Source: Advenella mimigardefordensis DPN7 (GTDB lineage Bacteria > Pseudomonadota > Gammaproteobacteria > Burkholderiales > Burkholderiaceae_B). From it: a DNA stretch of 64,000 nt. The position numbers and the translations under genes are program-made. Shown here piece after piece: positions 8,531 to 17,804 of the stretch. The notes below the pieces were generated by a model that worked only from the letters and a program-made list of their open reading frames with translations, made no database searches and was not told where the DNA came from. The stretch spans positions 744,001-808,000 of the forward strand of contig NZ_CP003915.1 of NCBI RefSeq assembly GCF_000521505.1, read 5' to 3'. Position 1 is the first letter of the stretch. Each line of letters begins with the position of its first letter.

Positions 8531-9340
8531 ATGACTACGCTCAAAGTTGTCAGCTATAACATTCACAAAGGTAAGTCAGCATTTGGCAAGCGGATATCGC
8601 TGTCCGATCTGCAGTCCGGGTTGACACAGCTGGGCGCAGACCTGGTGTTTCTGCAGGAAGTACAGGGCCGCAATAGCCGCTTTGAGTCGTTGCACGCCCA
8701 GCAGGATATGCTGGCCAATCATTTGTCCATGGACGTTTGTTACGGCTGTAATGCCGTTCGTACCGACACCGATCACGGCAACGCACTGTTGTCCCGGTTT
8801 CGTATCGTAGAGCATGAGAACGAAGATATTTCCGATCACCGGCTGGAGCAGCGCGGTGTATTGCATGCGCGGGTACAAATCGACGGAACCACTGTCCATT
8901 GTTTTGTTGCGCATCTGGGTCTGTTTGCTGCCAGTCGCGGCCGGCAGGTCACAGCGATTATCGAACGCATCAGGCGCCTGGTGCCGGATAATGAGCCACT
9001 TATTCTGGCTGGTGATTTCAATGACTGGAACGAAAAGCTGGCGCCTTATTTTGACCATGAACTGGGTCTGCACGAGGTGTTTGCCAACAGTCCGCTGCGG
9101 ATTGATAACGAGTTGCCGCGCCTGAAACCGTCACTGCGCAGTATGATGGAAGGCCGCAGTCTGATAGCAGTAGATCAGCTGGCCCCCCCGCGTACCTTTC
9201 CGGCCGTGTTCCCCTGGCTGAGGCTGGATCGTATGTATCAACGCGGCTTTAATATTCTGTCGGCGCAGGTGCTTAAGGGGCGGCCCTGGGCGCGTATTTC
9301 CGATCATGCGCCGATCCTGGCCGAACTGGAACTGGCCTGA
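8531..9340 (+). CDS. Endonuclease/exonuclease/phosphatase family protein
   Basis: A 269-residue EEP-superfamily metal-dependent phosphoesterase. VVSYNIHKGKS (6-16), FLQEVQG (about 40-46), LAGDFNDWNE (about 160-169) and the terminal SDHAPI (about 259-264) give the Asn, Glu, Asp, Asn and His ligands of the superfamily. All catalytic positions look intact. Similar stand-alone proteins in Burkholderiales precede cardiolipin synthase genes, but no such gene follows here; the substrate could be a nucleic acid or a phospholipid. It starts 9 bases after the M50-like gene. Confidence 0.88.
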   Translation: MTTLKVVSYNIHKGKSAFGKRISLSDLQSGLTQLGADLVFLQEVQGRNSRFESLHAQQDMLANHLSMDVCYGCNAVRTDTDHGNALLSRFRIVEHENEDISDHRLEQRGVLHARVQIDGTTVHCFVAHLGLFAASRGRQVTAIIERIRRLVPDNEPLILAGDFNDWNEKLAPYFDHELGLHEVFANSPLRIDNELPRLKPSLRSMMEGRSLIAVDQLAPPRTFPAVFPWLRLDRMYQRGFNILSAQVLKGRPWARISDHAPILAELELA

Positions 9341-9439
9341 ATGTCTGTCGCTCACATCGAAGGCCCCAGACGGGCAGGGCTTGCTCCCGGGCCCAGCCTG
9401 TTTTGTGCAAGCGCAATGCAGCAGGGCCACATTCTTCGC

Positions 9440-9445
9440 TACAAT
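9440..9445 (+). promoter_or_regulatory. Possible -10 element for waaC
   Basis: TACAAT lies in the 233-base gap between the EEP gene and waaC, about 130 bases before the waaC start. I find no good -35 at the right distance. The rest of the gap is GC-rich and shows no convincing gene. Confidence 0.3.
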
Positions 9446-9573
9446 AGCGACCAGGACTCCGGGTGTACCAAGCGCGGGCAACGGCAGCGAGTCGCCGCAA
9501 CGCGCCCCCGGAGTGTGCACTCGGCTACCTCGCGGCAGACCTTCGGGCATGCCATAGTACGAAAATCACCAAG

Positions 9574-10527
9574 ATGACAAAAAAAATCCTGATTGTTCGC
9601 TCGTCTTCCCTGGGAGATCTGGTGCATATGCTACCGGCCATCTCCGATATTCATCGGCATGTGCCCGGTGCGCAAATCGACTGGGTTGTGGAAGAAGGCT
9701 TTGCCGAGATTCCTCGCTGGCATCCTGCCGTACACGAGGTCATTGTTATTTCTCACCGCCGCTGGCGCAAGCGATGGTTCGCGCCCGAAGCCCGCAGAGA
9801 ACGACGGGCCTTCGCCCAGAACCTGCGCAAGCGCGATTACGATATCGTACTGGACATGCAGGGGCTGATGAAATCGGTCTGGGTCGTGCGCCAGACCAAC
9901 GGCCGGCGCCATGGTCTGGACTGGCGTTCCGCCCGCGAGTCGCTGGCTTCGCTTTTTTATCATGAGCGTCATAAAGTTGAATTCTGGCAGCCCGCGGTGC
10001 GGCGTCAGCGCCGGCTGGCATCTGCGGCGCTGGGCTATACCTTCTCCGGAGATCCCGATTTCGGCCTGCAGGCTTTTACCGACAATACGCCAATTCAGGA
10101 TTATGCGGTCATCATGCCGTCGGCCAGCCGCGAAGATAAATTGTGGCCCGAGCAGGACTGGCAGGTGGTATTTGGCCTGTTGAAAGAGGCCGGGCTGGGG
10201 CTCAAGCTGCTTGCCGGGAACGAAAAGGAAGCGGCAAGGGCGCAAGACCTTATACGGGATTTCGATAATGCCGAAGTTTTACCCCGGATGAGCCTGACCG
10301 ATGTTGCTAAACTGTTGGCAGCCTGCAAAATGATGGTCGGCCTTGACAGTGGTCTGACGCATCTGGCAGCGGCGCTGGGCCGACCTACTATTGGTATTTA
10401 CAGCGCCTCAACGCCGGTGCGCACGCCCTTGGAGGGCGCTGGCTTTACTGCCAGTCTGGGTGACCGGGGTCTGCCGCCAACCCGAGAAATGGTGGTGTCA
10501 AAACTCAAACAGGCGTTGCAGGCCTGA
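9574..10527 (+). CDS. waaC: Lipopolysaccharide heptosyltransferase I
   Basis: A 317-residue GT9 enzyme that adds the first L-glycero-D-manno-heptose from ADP-heptose to Kdo on lipid A, at the cytoplasmic face of the inner membrane. Near the N-terminus is VRSSSLGDLVHMLPAISDIH, the family nucleotide-sugar loop, and near residue 254 is GLDSGLTHLAAALGRPTIGIY. The frame is open to 9463, but the ATG at 9574 gives the canonical MTKKILIVRSSSLGD start. waaA follows after 43 bases, making a classical inner-core LPS pair. Confidence 0.93.
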   Translation: MTKKILIVRSSSLGDLVHMLPAISDIHRHVPGAQIDWVVEEGFAEIPRWHPAVHEVIVISHRRWRKRWFAPEARRERRAFAQNLRKRDYDIVLDMQGLMKSVWVVRQTNGRRHGLDWRSARESLASLFYHERHKVEFWQPAVRRQRRLASAALGYTFSGDPDFGLQAFTDNTPIQDYAVIMPSASREDKLWPEQDWQVVFGLLKEAGLGLKLLAGNEKEAARAQDLIRDFDNAEVLPRMSLTDVAKLLAACKMMVGLDSGLTHLAAALGRPTIGIYSASTPVRTPLEGAGFTASLGDRGLPPTREMVVSKLKQALQA

Positions 10528-10570
10528 CAGTGATCTCCCTGGTGGGCGTTCCGGTACCTAGAATCAAAAC

Positions 10571-11956
10571 ATGAATCGCTATTTTTATACTGCAATCCTG
10601 AGAATGGCCTCACCTGTGCTGCTGTGGTGGCTGCAACGGCGTGCGCGCAAGGCCGGTGGCGTCTGGGATATCCGTGGTCCGGAACGGTATGGTCGCTATA
10701 CCGAAAGACCGCAGGCCAGCCCGCAGGACGAAGATGATGGTTATGCGGAATCGGTCTTTGACTTTGCGCGGCCTGTATGGGTACATGCCGTCAGTCTGGG
10801 TGAGACCCGGGCGGCCCAGCCTCTGGTGCAGGCACTGCTGGACCAGGGTTTGCCTGTCCTGCTGACTCATTTTACGGAAACCGGCAGATCCATCGGCGGC
10901 AAGCTGTTCGCGCCCGCCATCAATACCGGCAGATTGTGCCAGGCGTGGATGCCTTACGATTTCCCCGAAGCCGTGCAGGGATTTCTCGATTATTGGAAGC
11001 CTCGCTGCTGTATTCTGATCGAGCGGGAAATCTGGCCCAATATGGTGGCACAGGCCAAGAAGCAGAATATTCCCGTTATTGTTGCCAGTGCCCGCTTTTC
11101 GCCGGCGTCGCTGCGCCGCGGCCAACTGCTGGGCAGCGTGCTGCGCAAGGCGCTCACCAGTATCGATCTGATTTTGACGCAAACGCACATTGACGCAGCG
11201 CGTCTTGCGGAAATCGGCGTCAAGCGTACCCGGGTGGTGGGTAATCTGAAATTTGACCTGCGCATCTCGCCCGAACAGTCGCATATGGGACAGGTGGCGC
11301 GGCGTCATATCGGGCGACCGGTCATTGTGATCGCCAGCACCCGGGAAGGTGAAGATGAGCTATTTACGCGTGCTATCGCCCAGATAAAAAAGACCTATCA
11401 GTCAGAGCAGGCACCGCGAAATGACGCGCAGCGGCAGGACCCATCGGAGGCTGGACAAAACCCGATGCCGCTGTTTGTCCTGGTGCCCCGGCACCCGCAA
11501 CGTTTTGACCAGGTTGCCGGCTATCTGGCCGATGACGGCCTGAGTGTCTGTCGGCGCAGCGCTTATCCCACCGATAAGCAATTGCGCACCACGGATGTCT
11601 TGCTGGGCGATTCGGTAGGTGAAATGTTTTTCTTTTATGGCCTGGCTGATGTGGCGATCGTGGCCGGCAGTTTTGCTGAACTGGGTGGTCAGAACCATAT
11701 CGAAGCCAGTGCGCTGGGCCTGCCGGTCATCGTTGGCCCGCATACCCGCAATTTCCAGCAATCGGTGGAAGATGCGCTGGCCGAGGGCGCAGCCCGCCGC
11801 GCGCATACGCCATCCGAAGCCGTTGACCTGGCCCTGCGGATTCTGGAGAATCCGGAATTGCGCCTGGGCATGAGCCGTGCCGCCAAAGAATGGCTGTCCC
11901 TGCACGAAGGCGCGACCGATAGAATCATGACTGCGCTGCAGCCTTATTTGAAGTAA
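10571..11956 (+). CDS. waaA: 3-deoxy-D-manno-octulosonic acid (Kdo) transferase
   Basis: A 461-residue GT30 enzyme transferring Kdo from CMP-Kdo to lipid IVA. A membrane anchor lies at residues 4-20. ERYGRY near 37, HAVSLGETRAAQPLV near 75, ILIEREIWPNM near 150 and GSFAELGGQNHIEASALGLPV near 365 are the family signatures. It carries a slightly long Gln/Asp-rich insert around 280-300. The stop is directly followed (3 bases) by birA, so the LPS and cofactor genes may share a transcript. Confidence 0.95.
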   Translation: MNRYFYTAILRMASPVLLWWLQRRARKAGGVWDIRGPERYGRYTERPQASPQDEDDGYAESVFDFARPVWVHAVSLGETRAAQPLVQALLDQGLPVLLTHFTETGRSIGGKLFAPAINTGRLCQAWMPYDFPEAVQGFLDYWKPRCCILIEREIWPNMVAQAKKQNIPVIVASARFSPASLRRGQLLGSVLRKALTSIDLILTQTHIDAARLAEIGVKRTRVVGNLKFDLRISPEQSHMGQVARRHIGRPVIVIASTREGEDELFTRAIAQIKKTYQSEQAPRNDAQRQDPSEAGQNPMPLFVLVPRHPQRFDQVAGYLADDGLSVCRRSAYPTDKQLRTTDVLLGDSVGEMFFFYGLADVAIVAGSFAELGGQNHIEASALGLPVIVGPHTRNFQQSVEDALAEGAARRAHTPSEAVDLALRILENPELRLGMSRAAKEWLSLHEGATDRIMTALQPYLK

Positions 11957-11959
11957 ACC

Positions 11960-12820
11960 ATGTCCCTCTTACCTAGTGCATCCGTCCTGCAAAAGACCCT
12001 TTATTCGGCGTTGCCAGACTTCGCCAGTATTGCATGGGTTGAACAGGTTGGTTCAACCAACGTCAATCTGATGCAGGACGTCAGAAGCACGCAGTCTGTC
12101 ATGGGCCGACCAGCATTGCTGGGTGCACATACCCAGACCAGCGGACGCGGCAGGGCGGGTCGGCGCTGGCAGAATCCGCCCGGCTCCACATTGATGTTTT
12201 CCTGCGCCTATGATGTTTTTGTGCCACCCGCACGTCTGCCTATGCTGGCGCCGGTGGTGGGTATTGTCGCTTGCGAGCAGTTGCGCAAAATCGCCGGGCC
12301 GGCGGTACAGGATCGCCTGCTCATGAAATGGCCCAATGATATTTTGTACGATCAGGCCAAGCTGTCCGGTTTACTGGTCGAATCGGCCCGGCCGGTGCAG
12401 CGCGAATCGCAGCACCATCATGTGGTTATTGTCGGCATGGGTATGAATCTATCCAGCGCGGTGGAGCTGACCCAGCATCTGGGGCGCAAGGTTGCCGACT
12501 GGACGTCGGTGCTGAGCGATTTGAACGATGACTCCGGCAATTCGGAAGATATTGCCTTGCTGGTTGCACGCATTGCCCGGGCGTGGCGCGACGCCTTTGC
12601 GCAGTACGAGCAGCAGGGCTTTGCCGCGTTCATGGAGCGTCATGCGCAGGTGGATGCGCTGCGCGAGCAACAGGTGAATGTCATACAGGATGAACGGATC
12701 GTTCTGTCCGGCGCGGCCCGTGGCGTGAATCAGGATGGTTGCCTGCTGGTGGAGAGTGCGGGGCGCCAGCATCCCATTACGATTGGTGATATTTCCATCC
12801 GGCCGGAAGGTCAGGGCTGA
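11960..12820 (+). CDS. birA: Biotin--[acetyl-CoA-carboxylase] ligase
   Basis: A 286-residue biotin protein ligase. It activates biotin as biotinyl-AMP and attaches it to the carboxyl carrier protein. The ligase signature GRGRAGRRWQNPPGS is near residues 58-72 and KWPNDIL near 122. The C-terminal SH3-like domain ends in ISIRPEG. There is no N-terminal winged helix, so unlike E. coli BirA it should not repress biotin genes. The stop lies 4 bases before the coaX start. Confidence 0.94.
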   Translation: MSLLPSASVLQKTLYSALPDFASIAWVEQVGSTNVNLMQDVRSTQSVMGRPALLGAHTQTSGRGRAGRRWQNPPGSTLMFSCAYDVFVPPARLPMLAPVVGIVACEQLRKIAGPAVQDRLLMKWPNDILYDQAKLSGLLVESARPVQRESQHHHVVIVGMGMNLSSAVELTQHLGRKVADWTSVLSDLNDDSGNSEDIALLVARIARAWRDAFAQYEQQGFAAFMERHAQVDALREQQVNVIQDERIVLSGAARGVNQDGCLLVESAGRQHPITIGDISIRPEGQG

Positions 12821-12824
12821 TCCT

Positions 12825-13625
12825 ATGCTGACCGTTCTGATTGACGCGGGTAATTCGCGTATCAAAGTTTCTTTTTTTGATGCAGCCGACCCGTCTGCCG
12901 ACACCAGCGTGCATGCCTTTGCGCCGGCTGACCTGAATGCGCTGGCCGACCTGATCCGGCAGTTGCCACAGCGGCCAGCCCGGGCACTGGGTGTCAGTGT
13001 CACCACCGAGGCGATCCGCCAGGAGCTGGACGCGATTCTTGCGCCGTGCCCGATCCAGTGGCAGACGCCCACAACGCGCCTGCTGCGGCTGAAAAACCGC
13101 TATCACAATCCGGCTGAGCTGGGGCCGGATCGCTGGCTGGGTATGCTGGGCGTACTCACTGCGCGTCCCGTCGACGGCCCGTTGATGCTGGTCAGCTTCG
13201 GCACAGCAACCACGGTAGATACGATAGACGACCATGAGGCGTTTCTGGGCGGGGTGATTTTTCCCGGTGTCAGCATGATGCAGTCATCACTGGGCGCAGG
13301 GACGGCGCGTCTGCCGATTGCGCCGATGCCCGCGCAGGTATGGCCCGCGTTTCCGCAAAGTACCCAGGCCGCTATTGCGGCGGGCATCGTGGCTGCACAA
13401 ACCGGCGGTGTTATTCGACAGTGGCAGCAGGTGGCAGAACATCTGGGCCGCGCGCCGCTGGTGTTTGTGACCGGGGGCGCAAGGGCGGCGATCATGCCGG
13501 AACTGCAGGCGCGAATCGATTCTCTCGGCGTTGATATGGGATTTGGTACAATACCGCTCATCGAGAGCGAGTCGCCGGTCCTTGACGGCCTGCGCGCGCT
13601 TGCACAGCATTCAACGGACGCCTGA
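12825..13625 (+). CDS. coaX: Type III pantothenate kinase
   Basis: A 266-residue CoaX protein (Baf in Bordetella), which phosphorylates pantothenate in the first step of coenzyme A synthesis. IDAGNSRIK is at residues 5-13, LGPDRWLGMLG near 98, FGTATTVD near 124, and GGVIFPGVSMM near 143. The frame is open back to 12735 inside birA, but the ATG at 12825 gives the standard MLTVLIDAGNSRIK start. birA followed by coaX is the typical order in Alcaligenaceae. A 53-residue ORF follows immediately. Confidence 0.93.
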   Translation: MLTVLIDAGNSRIKVSFFDAADPSADTSVHAFAPADLNALADLIRQLPQRPARALGVSVTTEAIRQELDAILAPCPIQWQTPTTRLLRLKNRYHNPAELGPDRWLGMLGVLTARPVDGPLMLVSFGTATTVDTIDDHEAFLGGVIFPGVSMMQSSLGAGTARLPIAPMPAQVWPAFPQSTQAAIAAGIVAAQTGGVIRQWQQVAEHLGRAPLVFVTGGARAAIMPELQARIDSLGVDMGFGTIPLIESESPVLDGLRALAQHSTDA

Positions 13626-13626
13626 T

Positions 13627-13788
13627 ATGCGCACGCTTTTCTTTATTATCGTCCTGGCCAATGTCCTTACCTATGGGGTGGGCGCGGGCTGGTTTGGCCT
13701 CAGGCCGGGCGAATCGCGCCTGGGTGCTGCTGTCAAAACCCCCACTGAATTTCGGCCGGGCGCCATCGAAGTAGGACCGATACGCTAA
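13627..13788 (+). CDS. Small membrane protein, possible remnant of a SPOR-domain protein
   Basis: A 53-residue ORF starting one base after the coaX stop and overlapping the next gene by one base (TAATG), which argues it is translated. Residues 3-24 are hydrophobic (FFIIVLANVLTYGVGAGWFG), followed by a short soluble tail. In relatives, as I recall, a SPOR-domain protein with a similar N-terminal anchor follows coaX. Here only the anchor is left and no SPOR domain is visible downstream. It may be a decayed version or a genuine mini-membrane protein. Confidence 0.55.
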   Translation: MRTLFFIIVLANVLTYGVGAGWFGLRPGESRLGAAVKTPTEFRPGAIEVGPIR

Positions 13789-14459
13789 TGGCTATCCAGA
13801 CTGAACCCTTTGAAACCGTCGGCCCGGCAGGGCGCATCGACTGTCTTGTCGACTGGCCCGATCCGGCGCAGCCGTTGCTGGGCTGGGCGCTGGTGCTGCA
13901 TCCGCATCCGCTGCACGGTGGCACGCGCAACAATAAAGTGGTCACCACCTTGTCGCGAGCCTATGCGCAGGCCGGTTACGCCGTATTGCGCCCGGATTTT
14001 CGCGGCGTGGGCAAATCCGAAGGCAGCTTTGACCAGGCGCATGGCGAAACGGCCGACATGCAACAGCTGGTGCAGGCGTTTCTGGCTGCGCATCCGCAAC
14101 TGGACGGCAAACCGTGGCTGTTGGCCGGGTTTTCTTTCGGTACGGCAGTGGCGGCGCAATTGTATTCGGTGCTGAGCGACGAGAAAACTCAGCCTTTGCC
14201 GCAGTTGCTGACCCTGGTGGGTACGGCAGTCAAACGATTCACCTGGCGCGAAGTGGTGCTGCCGGCAAATGCAGTGGTGATTCACGGAGAGCGCGACGAA
14301 GTGGTACCGCTGCAGGAAGTCTTTGACTGGATCACTCCCTATCGCAATGCTGTTACCGTCATTCCCGGCGCCACCCATTTTTTCCATGGCTATCTGATTG
14401 AACTGAAAAAACGGGCGCTCGACGGCTTGCTGCAGATGTCGGCCGAAGTCTCCGCGTAA
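13788..14459 (+). CDS. Alpha/beta hydrolase
   Basis: A 223-residue serine hydrolase of the dienelactone-hydrolase/CocE-like type. HPHPLHGGTRNNKVV (about 36-50) supplies the oxyanion region, the nucleophile elbow is GFSFGT near residue 114, the acid is in HGERDEVVPLQ near 166, and the His is in GATHFFHG near 194. Proteins of this kind are widespread and their substrate is rarely known. It is coupled to the preceding small ORF by a one-base overlap and so belongs to the birA-coaX operon. Confidence 0.82.
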   Translation: MAIQTEPFETVGPAGRIDCLVDWPDPAQPLLGWALVLHPHPLHGGTRNNKVVTTLSRAYAQAGYAVLRPDFRGVGKSEGSFDQAHGETADMQQLVQAFLAAHPQLDGKPWLLAGFSFGTAVAAQLYSVLSDEKTQPLPQLLTLVGTAVKRFTWREVVLPANAVVIHGERDEVVPLQEVFDWITPYRNAVTVIPGATHFFHGYLIELKKRALDGLLQMSAEVSA

Positions 14460-14481
14460 CGCATTTTGTCCTGCAAGCGCT

Positions 14482-14487
14482 TATAAT
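14482..14487 (+). promoter_or_regulatory. Possible -10 element for dacC
   Basis: A consensus TATAAT lies 57 bases before the dacC start, in the 84-base gap after the hydrolase gene. I see no good -35, so the promoter call is weak. Confidence 0.35.
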
Positions 14488-14543
14488 TCCTAACTGGCAG
14501 GCTCATCACTCCCCAATCCTTTCTTCTATCCGGATCCCTTTCC

Positions 14544-15851
14544 ATGTTTTTACGTCGTCTTGTTCTTATCCTGATCATCGTCCTGGTCGCAGGCGGTGCA
14601 TTTGTCTTCTTCAATAAAACCAACAATAGCGCGTCCTCGGGCGGCACGCAGATAAGCACAGGTTCAAGCACGACGCAAACCAATTCTTCTACGCAGGCAG
14701 CCCCCACGACACCTGCCAGGGCTGATTCACGCTCCAGTGTGCCCGTCACCAACGCGAGTACGCCGGTGCTCACAGAAGTAGCCGGCATGACGCCCCCGCA
14801 GACCAATGTCAAAGCATGGTTTCTGATTGATGCGACGTCCGGTCAGATTATCGGCAACCAGGAACCGGATCTGAAAGTGTCGCCTGCGTCGCTGACGAAA
14901 TTGATGACGGCCAGCCTGGTGTTCTCTGCACTGGACGAAAACCGTATCCGCCCGGAACAGGAAGTGACCGTTTCGGAAAAAGCCTGGCGCACCGGTGGTT
15001 CGCGCATGTTTATCCAGGTCAATACGCAAGTGACGATAGATGATCTGATCAAGGGCATGATCGTGCAGTCTGGTAATGACGCCACCATCCAGCTGGCCGA
15101 AACCGTAGCCGGCAGCGAAGACGTCTTTGTGAACCAGATGAACAAGGAAGCGGCGCAGTTCGGGATGAGCAACACTCACTTTACCGATCCGACCGGCCTG
15201 CCGGCGCCGGAGCACTACACCACGGTACGCGACCTGTCGGTATTGGCGCAACACGTGATCAAGGATCATCCCAAGTACTACCATTATTTCAGCCAGCCTG
15301 AATTTACCTACAACAAGATTCGCCAGCAAAACCGCAATGGCCTGCTGTCTCGTAATATTGGCGTTGATGGCCTTAAAACCGGCCATACCGAAGACGCCGG
15401 TTATTGTCTGATTGCTGCCGCCAAACGCGATGACCGTCGCCTTATTTCCGTTGTTGTTGGTGCGGCCACCGTACGCGAACGCGAACAGGTCAGTCAGAAC
15501 CTGCTGGATTGGGGCTACCAGAACTTTACCGCCAGGCAGGTTGCTGCGGCGGGTGCACCGCTGATCAGCCCGCGCGTATGGGAAGGCACGATCAAGGAAG
15601 CCAAACTGGGTGCTGCCGATGGTGTCAGCGTGACCGTCCCGCGCGGCATGGAGGACAAGGTTCAGACCATTACGCAAATCAACGGTAAACTGGTTGCGCC
15701 ACTGGCCAAAGGCCAGACGGTGGGTAGTGTGCAGTTCGTGCTCAATGGCAAAGTACTCAAGCAGGAGTCACTCAACGTGCTTGAAGATGTACCGCAAGCC
15801 GGCTTCTTCGGACGCATGTGGGACAAGGTCCTGAGCAGTTTCAACAGTTAA
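14544..15851 (+). CDS. dacC: D-alanyl-D-alanine carboxypeptidase (PBP5/6 type)
   Basis: A 435-residue low-molecular-weight penicillin-binding protein trimming the terminal D-Ala of peptidoglycan pentapeptides in the periplasm. Residues 5-22 are a signal or anchor helix, followed by an unusually long Ser/Thr-rich linker (about 28-70). The catalytic motifs are SxxK in SPASLTKLMT near 112, SGN in QSGNDATIQ near 175, and KTG in GLKTGHT near 277. A PBP5 C-terminal beta domain ends in what looks like an amphipathic tail (FFGRMWDKVLSSFNS). It heads a run with dat, DUF493, lipB and probably lipA. Confidence 0.93.
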   Translation: MFLRRLVLILIIVLVAGGAFVFFNKTNNSASSGGTQISTGSSTTQTNSSTQAAPTTPARADSRSSVPVTNASTPVLTEVAGMTPPQTNVKAWFLIDATSGQIIGNQEPDLKVSPASLTKLMTASLVFSALDENRIRPEQEVTVSEKAWRTGGSRMFIQVNTQVTIDDLIKGMIVQSGNDATIQLAETVAGSEDVFVNQMNKEAAQFGMSNTHFTDPTGLPAPEHYTTVRDLSVLAQHVIKDHPKYYHYFSQPEFTYNKIRQQNRNGLLSRNIGVDGLKTGHTEDAGYCLIAAAKRDDRRLISVVVGAATVREREQVSQNLLDWGYQNFTARQVAAAGAPLISPRVWEGTIKEAKLGAADGVSVTVPRGMEDKVQTITQINGKLVAPLAKGQTVGSVQFVLNGKVLKQESLNVLEDVPQAGFFGRMWDKVLSSFNS

Positions 15852-15866
15852 TCTTTCAGGCAGAAT

Positions 15867-16736
15867 GTGGTGATACAGGGTATAGACAGCGACAGCATCG
15901 TTTATCTTAACGGTGAGTATGTACGGGCCGACGAGGCAAAAATTTCAGTATTTGATCGCGGATTCATTTTTGGGGATGGCGTTTATGAAGTGGTGCCGGC
16001 GTACAACCGCAAGCCATTTCGCCTGACCGAGCACTTGCAGCGTCTGGAACGCAGCCTCCAGTCCATCAAACTGGCAACGGGCAAAACGACGCAGTTCTGG
16101 GCCGACCTGATGCAGGAAATGATTAATCGCGCCAAAACCGACGATTCCTTTATTTATCTGCAGATTACGCGCGGCGTAGCCAAGCGCGAGCATATTTTTC
16201 CCGTGCCGCCGGTGGCGCCCACTATTTTCTGCAGCAGTGGTCCGTTTATCCGGCCAACTGCCGAACAGCGCGAGCGCGGGATTCGGGTGATATCGGGCCC
16301 GGACGAGCGCTGGCTGCACTGCGATATTAAATCGGTCTCCCTGCTGGGCAATGTGCTGGCACGCCAGGTTGCAGCCGAGCGTGGCGTAGATGAGGTCATC
16401 CAGTTCCGCAATGATTTCCTGACGGAAGGCTCCCTGAGCAATATGTGGGTGGTGAAAGACGGAACCCTGCTGGCACCCATCAAAAACCATCTCATTCTCG
16501 AAGGTATCCGCTATGGCCTGCTGGCCACGCTGGCCGAGCGGGCCGGGGTGCCGTTTGAAGCCCGCAACATTACCCGGGCAGAAGTTTTCGCGGCTGATGA
16601 GATTCTTGTGACATCGGCCACCAAAGAGGTGTTGCCGGTTCTGGAGCTGGACGGCGCGCCGGTTGGAAATGGCCAGCCCGGCCCCATATACAGAAAGATA
16701 AGGGCCGAATACGACAAGGAAATTTCCCGATTATGA
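15867..16736 (+). CDS. dat: D-amino-acid aminotransferase, PLP fold type IV
   Basis: A 289-residue class IV aminotransferase starting at GTG. YLNGEYVRADEAKISVFDRG (about 12-31) and FGDGVYEVVPAYN form the fold type IV start. The pyridoxal phosphate Lys is in HCDIKSVSLLGNVLA near residue 154, and EVFAADEILVTSATKEVLPV lies near 234. It interconverts D-alanine and D-glutamate with their keto acids, which fits its place after dacC. A branched-chain aminotransferase is less likely. It overlaps the next gene by ATGA. Confidence 0.87.
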   Translation: MVIQGIDSDSIVYLNGEYVRADEAKISVFDRGFIFGDGVYEVVPAYNRKPFRLTEHLQRLERSLQSIKLATGKTTQFWADLMQEMINRAKTDDSFIYLQITRGVAKREHIFPVPPVAPTIFCSSGPFIRPTAEQRERGIRVISGPDERWLHCDIKSVSLLGNVLARQVAAERGVDEVIQFRNDFLTEGSLSNMWVVKDGTLLAPIKNHLILEGIRYGLLATLAERAGVPFEARNITRAEVFAADEILVTSATKEVLPVLELDGAPVGNGQPGPIYRKIRAEYDKEISRL

Positions 16737-17011
16737 TGAAAGACATCCCACCAGAACAGTCGCTGATTGAATACCCCAGTGATTTTCCGATCAAGGTGAT
16801 GGGCGTTCAGCATCCCGAACTGGCGCAGTTGCTTACCGAGCTGGTGTTGCAGTTTGACCCGCAATTTGATCCGGCAACGGTGGAAATGCGCGCCAGCAGC
16901 AAGGGCAATTACATCGGCCTGACGTTCACGGTGCGCGCCACCTCCCGGGAGCAGCTCGATAATTTGTATCGTGCGCTGCATGGACACGAACTGGTCAAAG
17001 TCGTACTGTAA
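16733..17011 (+). CDS. ybeD: DUF493 (YbeD-like) protein
   Basis: A 92-residue cytoplasmic protein with the DUF493 core: [21 protein letters not shown] N-terminus, [28 protein letters not shown] and the VKVVL terminus. Its function is unsettled; the fold resembles ACT-type regulatory domains. It is translationally coupled on both sides, by ATGA with dat and TAATG with lipB. The dacC-dat-DUF493-lipB-lipA order is conserved in betaproteobacteria, close to the E. coli dacA-ybeD-lipB order. Confidence 0.9.
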   Translation: MMKDIPPEQSLIEYPSDFPIKVMGVQHPELAQLLTELVLQFDPQFDPATVEMRASSKGNYIGLTFTVRATSREQLDNLYRALHGHELVKVVL

Positions 17012-17655
17012 TGCAGGTACAGGTACGTCATCTGGACGGGCCTGCGCCCTATGAACCGGTATGGCAGGCCATGAAGTCGTTTACCGAAGCCCGCCACAAA
17101 GACACGCCAGACGAGATCTGGGTGGTCGAGCATGCGCCGGTCTATACGCTGGGGCAGGCGGGCAAGCCGGAACATTTGCTCAATACCGGTGGGATTGAAG
17201 TGGTTCACAGCAATCGTGGCGGTCAGGTCACTTACCATGGCCCCGGCCAACTGGTGGTGTATCCGCTGGTCGATTTGCGCCGCAAGGGCATTTACGTAAA
17301 GGAATACGTGACGCTGATCGAAGATGTCGTGCTCGATACGCTGGCCAGTTTCGGCCTGCAACAGGCCTGTCGCAAGGCCGGCGCTCCCGGCGTCTATGTG
17401 CCGCTGCCGGACGGCAGCCTGGCCAAAATCGCCGCCCTGGGGGTGAAAATCAGCCAGGGCTGTGCCTACCATGGTCTGGCCCTGAACGTAGACATGGATC
17501 TGCGTCCCTTTGCCGGCATCAATCCCTGTGGCTATGCCGGTTTACAAACGGTAGACCTGAAAACCATGGGCGTGGCTACCACAGTGCAGGAAGCGGGCCA
17601 GCGAGTGCTTGAACGGCTGGTACCCCGGTTTTCGACAAGCACAGATACCCCCTAA
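17011..17655 (+). CDS. lipB: Octanoyltransferase
   Basis: A 214-residue LipB enzyme moving octanoyl groups from acyl carrier protein to lipoyl domains. [18 protein letters not shown] near residues 70-87 and the catalytic pair, Lys in [10 protein letters not shown] near 138 and Cys in [12 protein letters not shown] near 170, are all present. The start overlaps the DUF493 stop by one base. lipA follows after about 150 bases and completes de novo lipoate synthesis. Confidence 0.95.
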   Translation: MQVQVRHLDGPAPYEPVWQAMKSFTEARHKDTPDEIWVVEHAPVYTLGQAGKPEHLLNTGGIEVVHSNRGGQVTYHGPGQLVVYPLVDLRRKGIYVKEYVTLIEDVVLDTLASFGLQQACRKAGAPGVYVPLPDGSLAKIAALGVKISQGCAYHGLALNVDMDLRPFAGINPCGYAGLQTVDLKTMGVATTVQEAGQRVLERLVPRFSTSTDTP

Positions 17656-17804
17656 ACTTATGGCGCTCCTAGGGTTTTTGCTGATAAGCCTCTATTAAGC
17701 GTTAAAATGAGCAGAAATTGCACGCGGTTTTGATGAATCGCGACCAGGCACACAACCTGCCTTATTGCCGTAACGTCCATTCCCATAAGGGCCGTGACAT
17801 CACT

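Noticed and set aside
9341..9577. A 78-residue plus-strand frame in the gap before waaC
   Set aside because: It starts one base after the preceding stop but is rich in Arg, Gly and Pro, runs through the likely promoter, and overlaps the start of waaC. The composition is that of untranslated GC-rich DNA.
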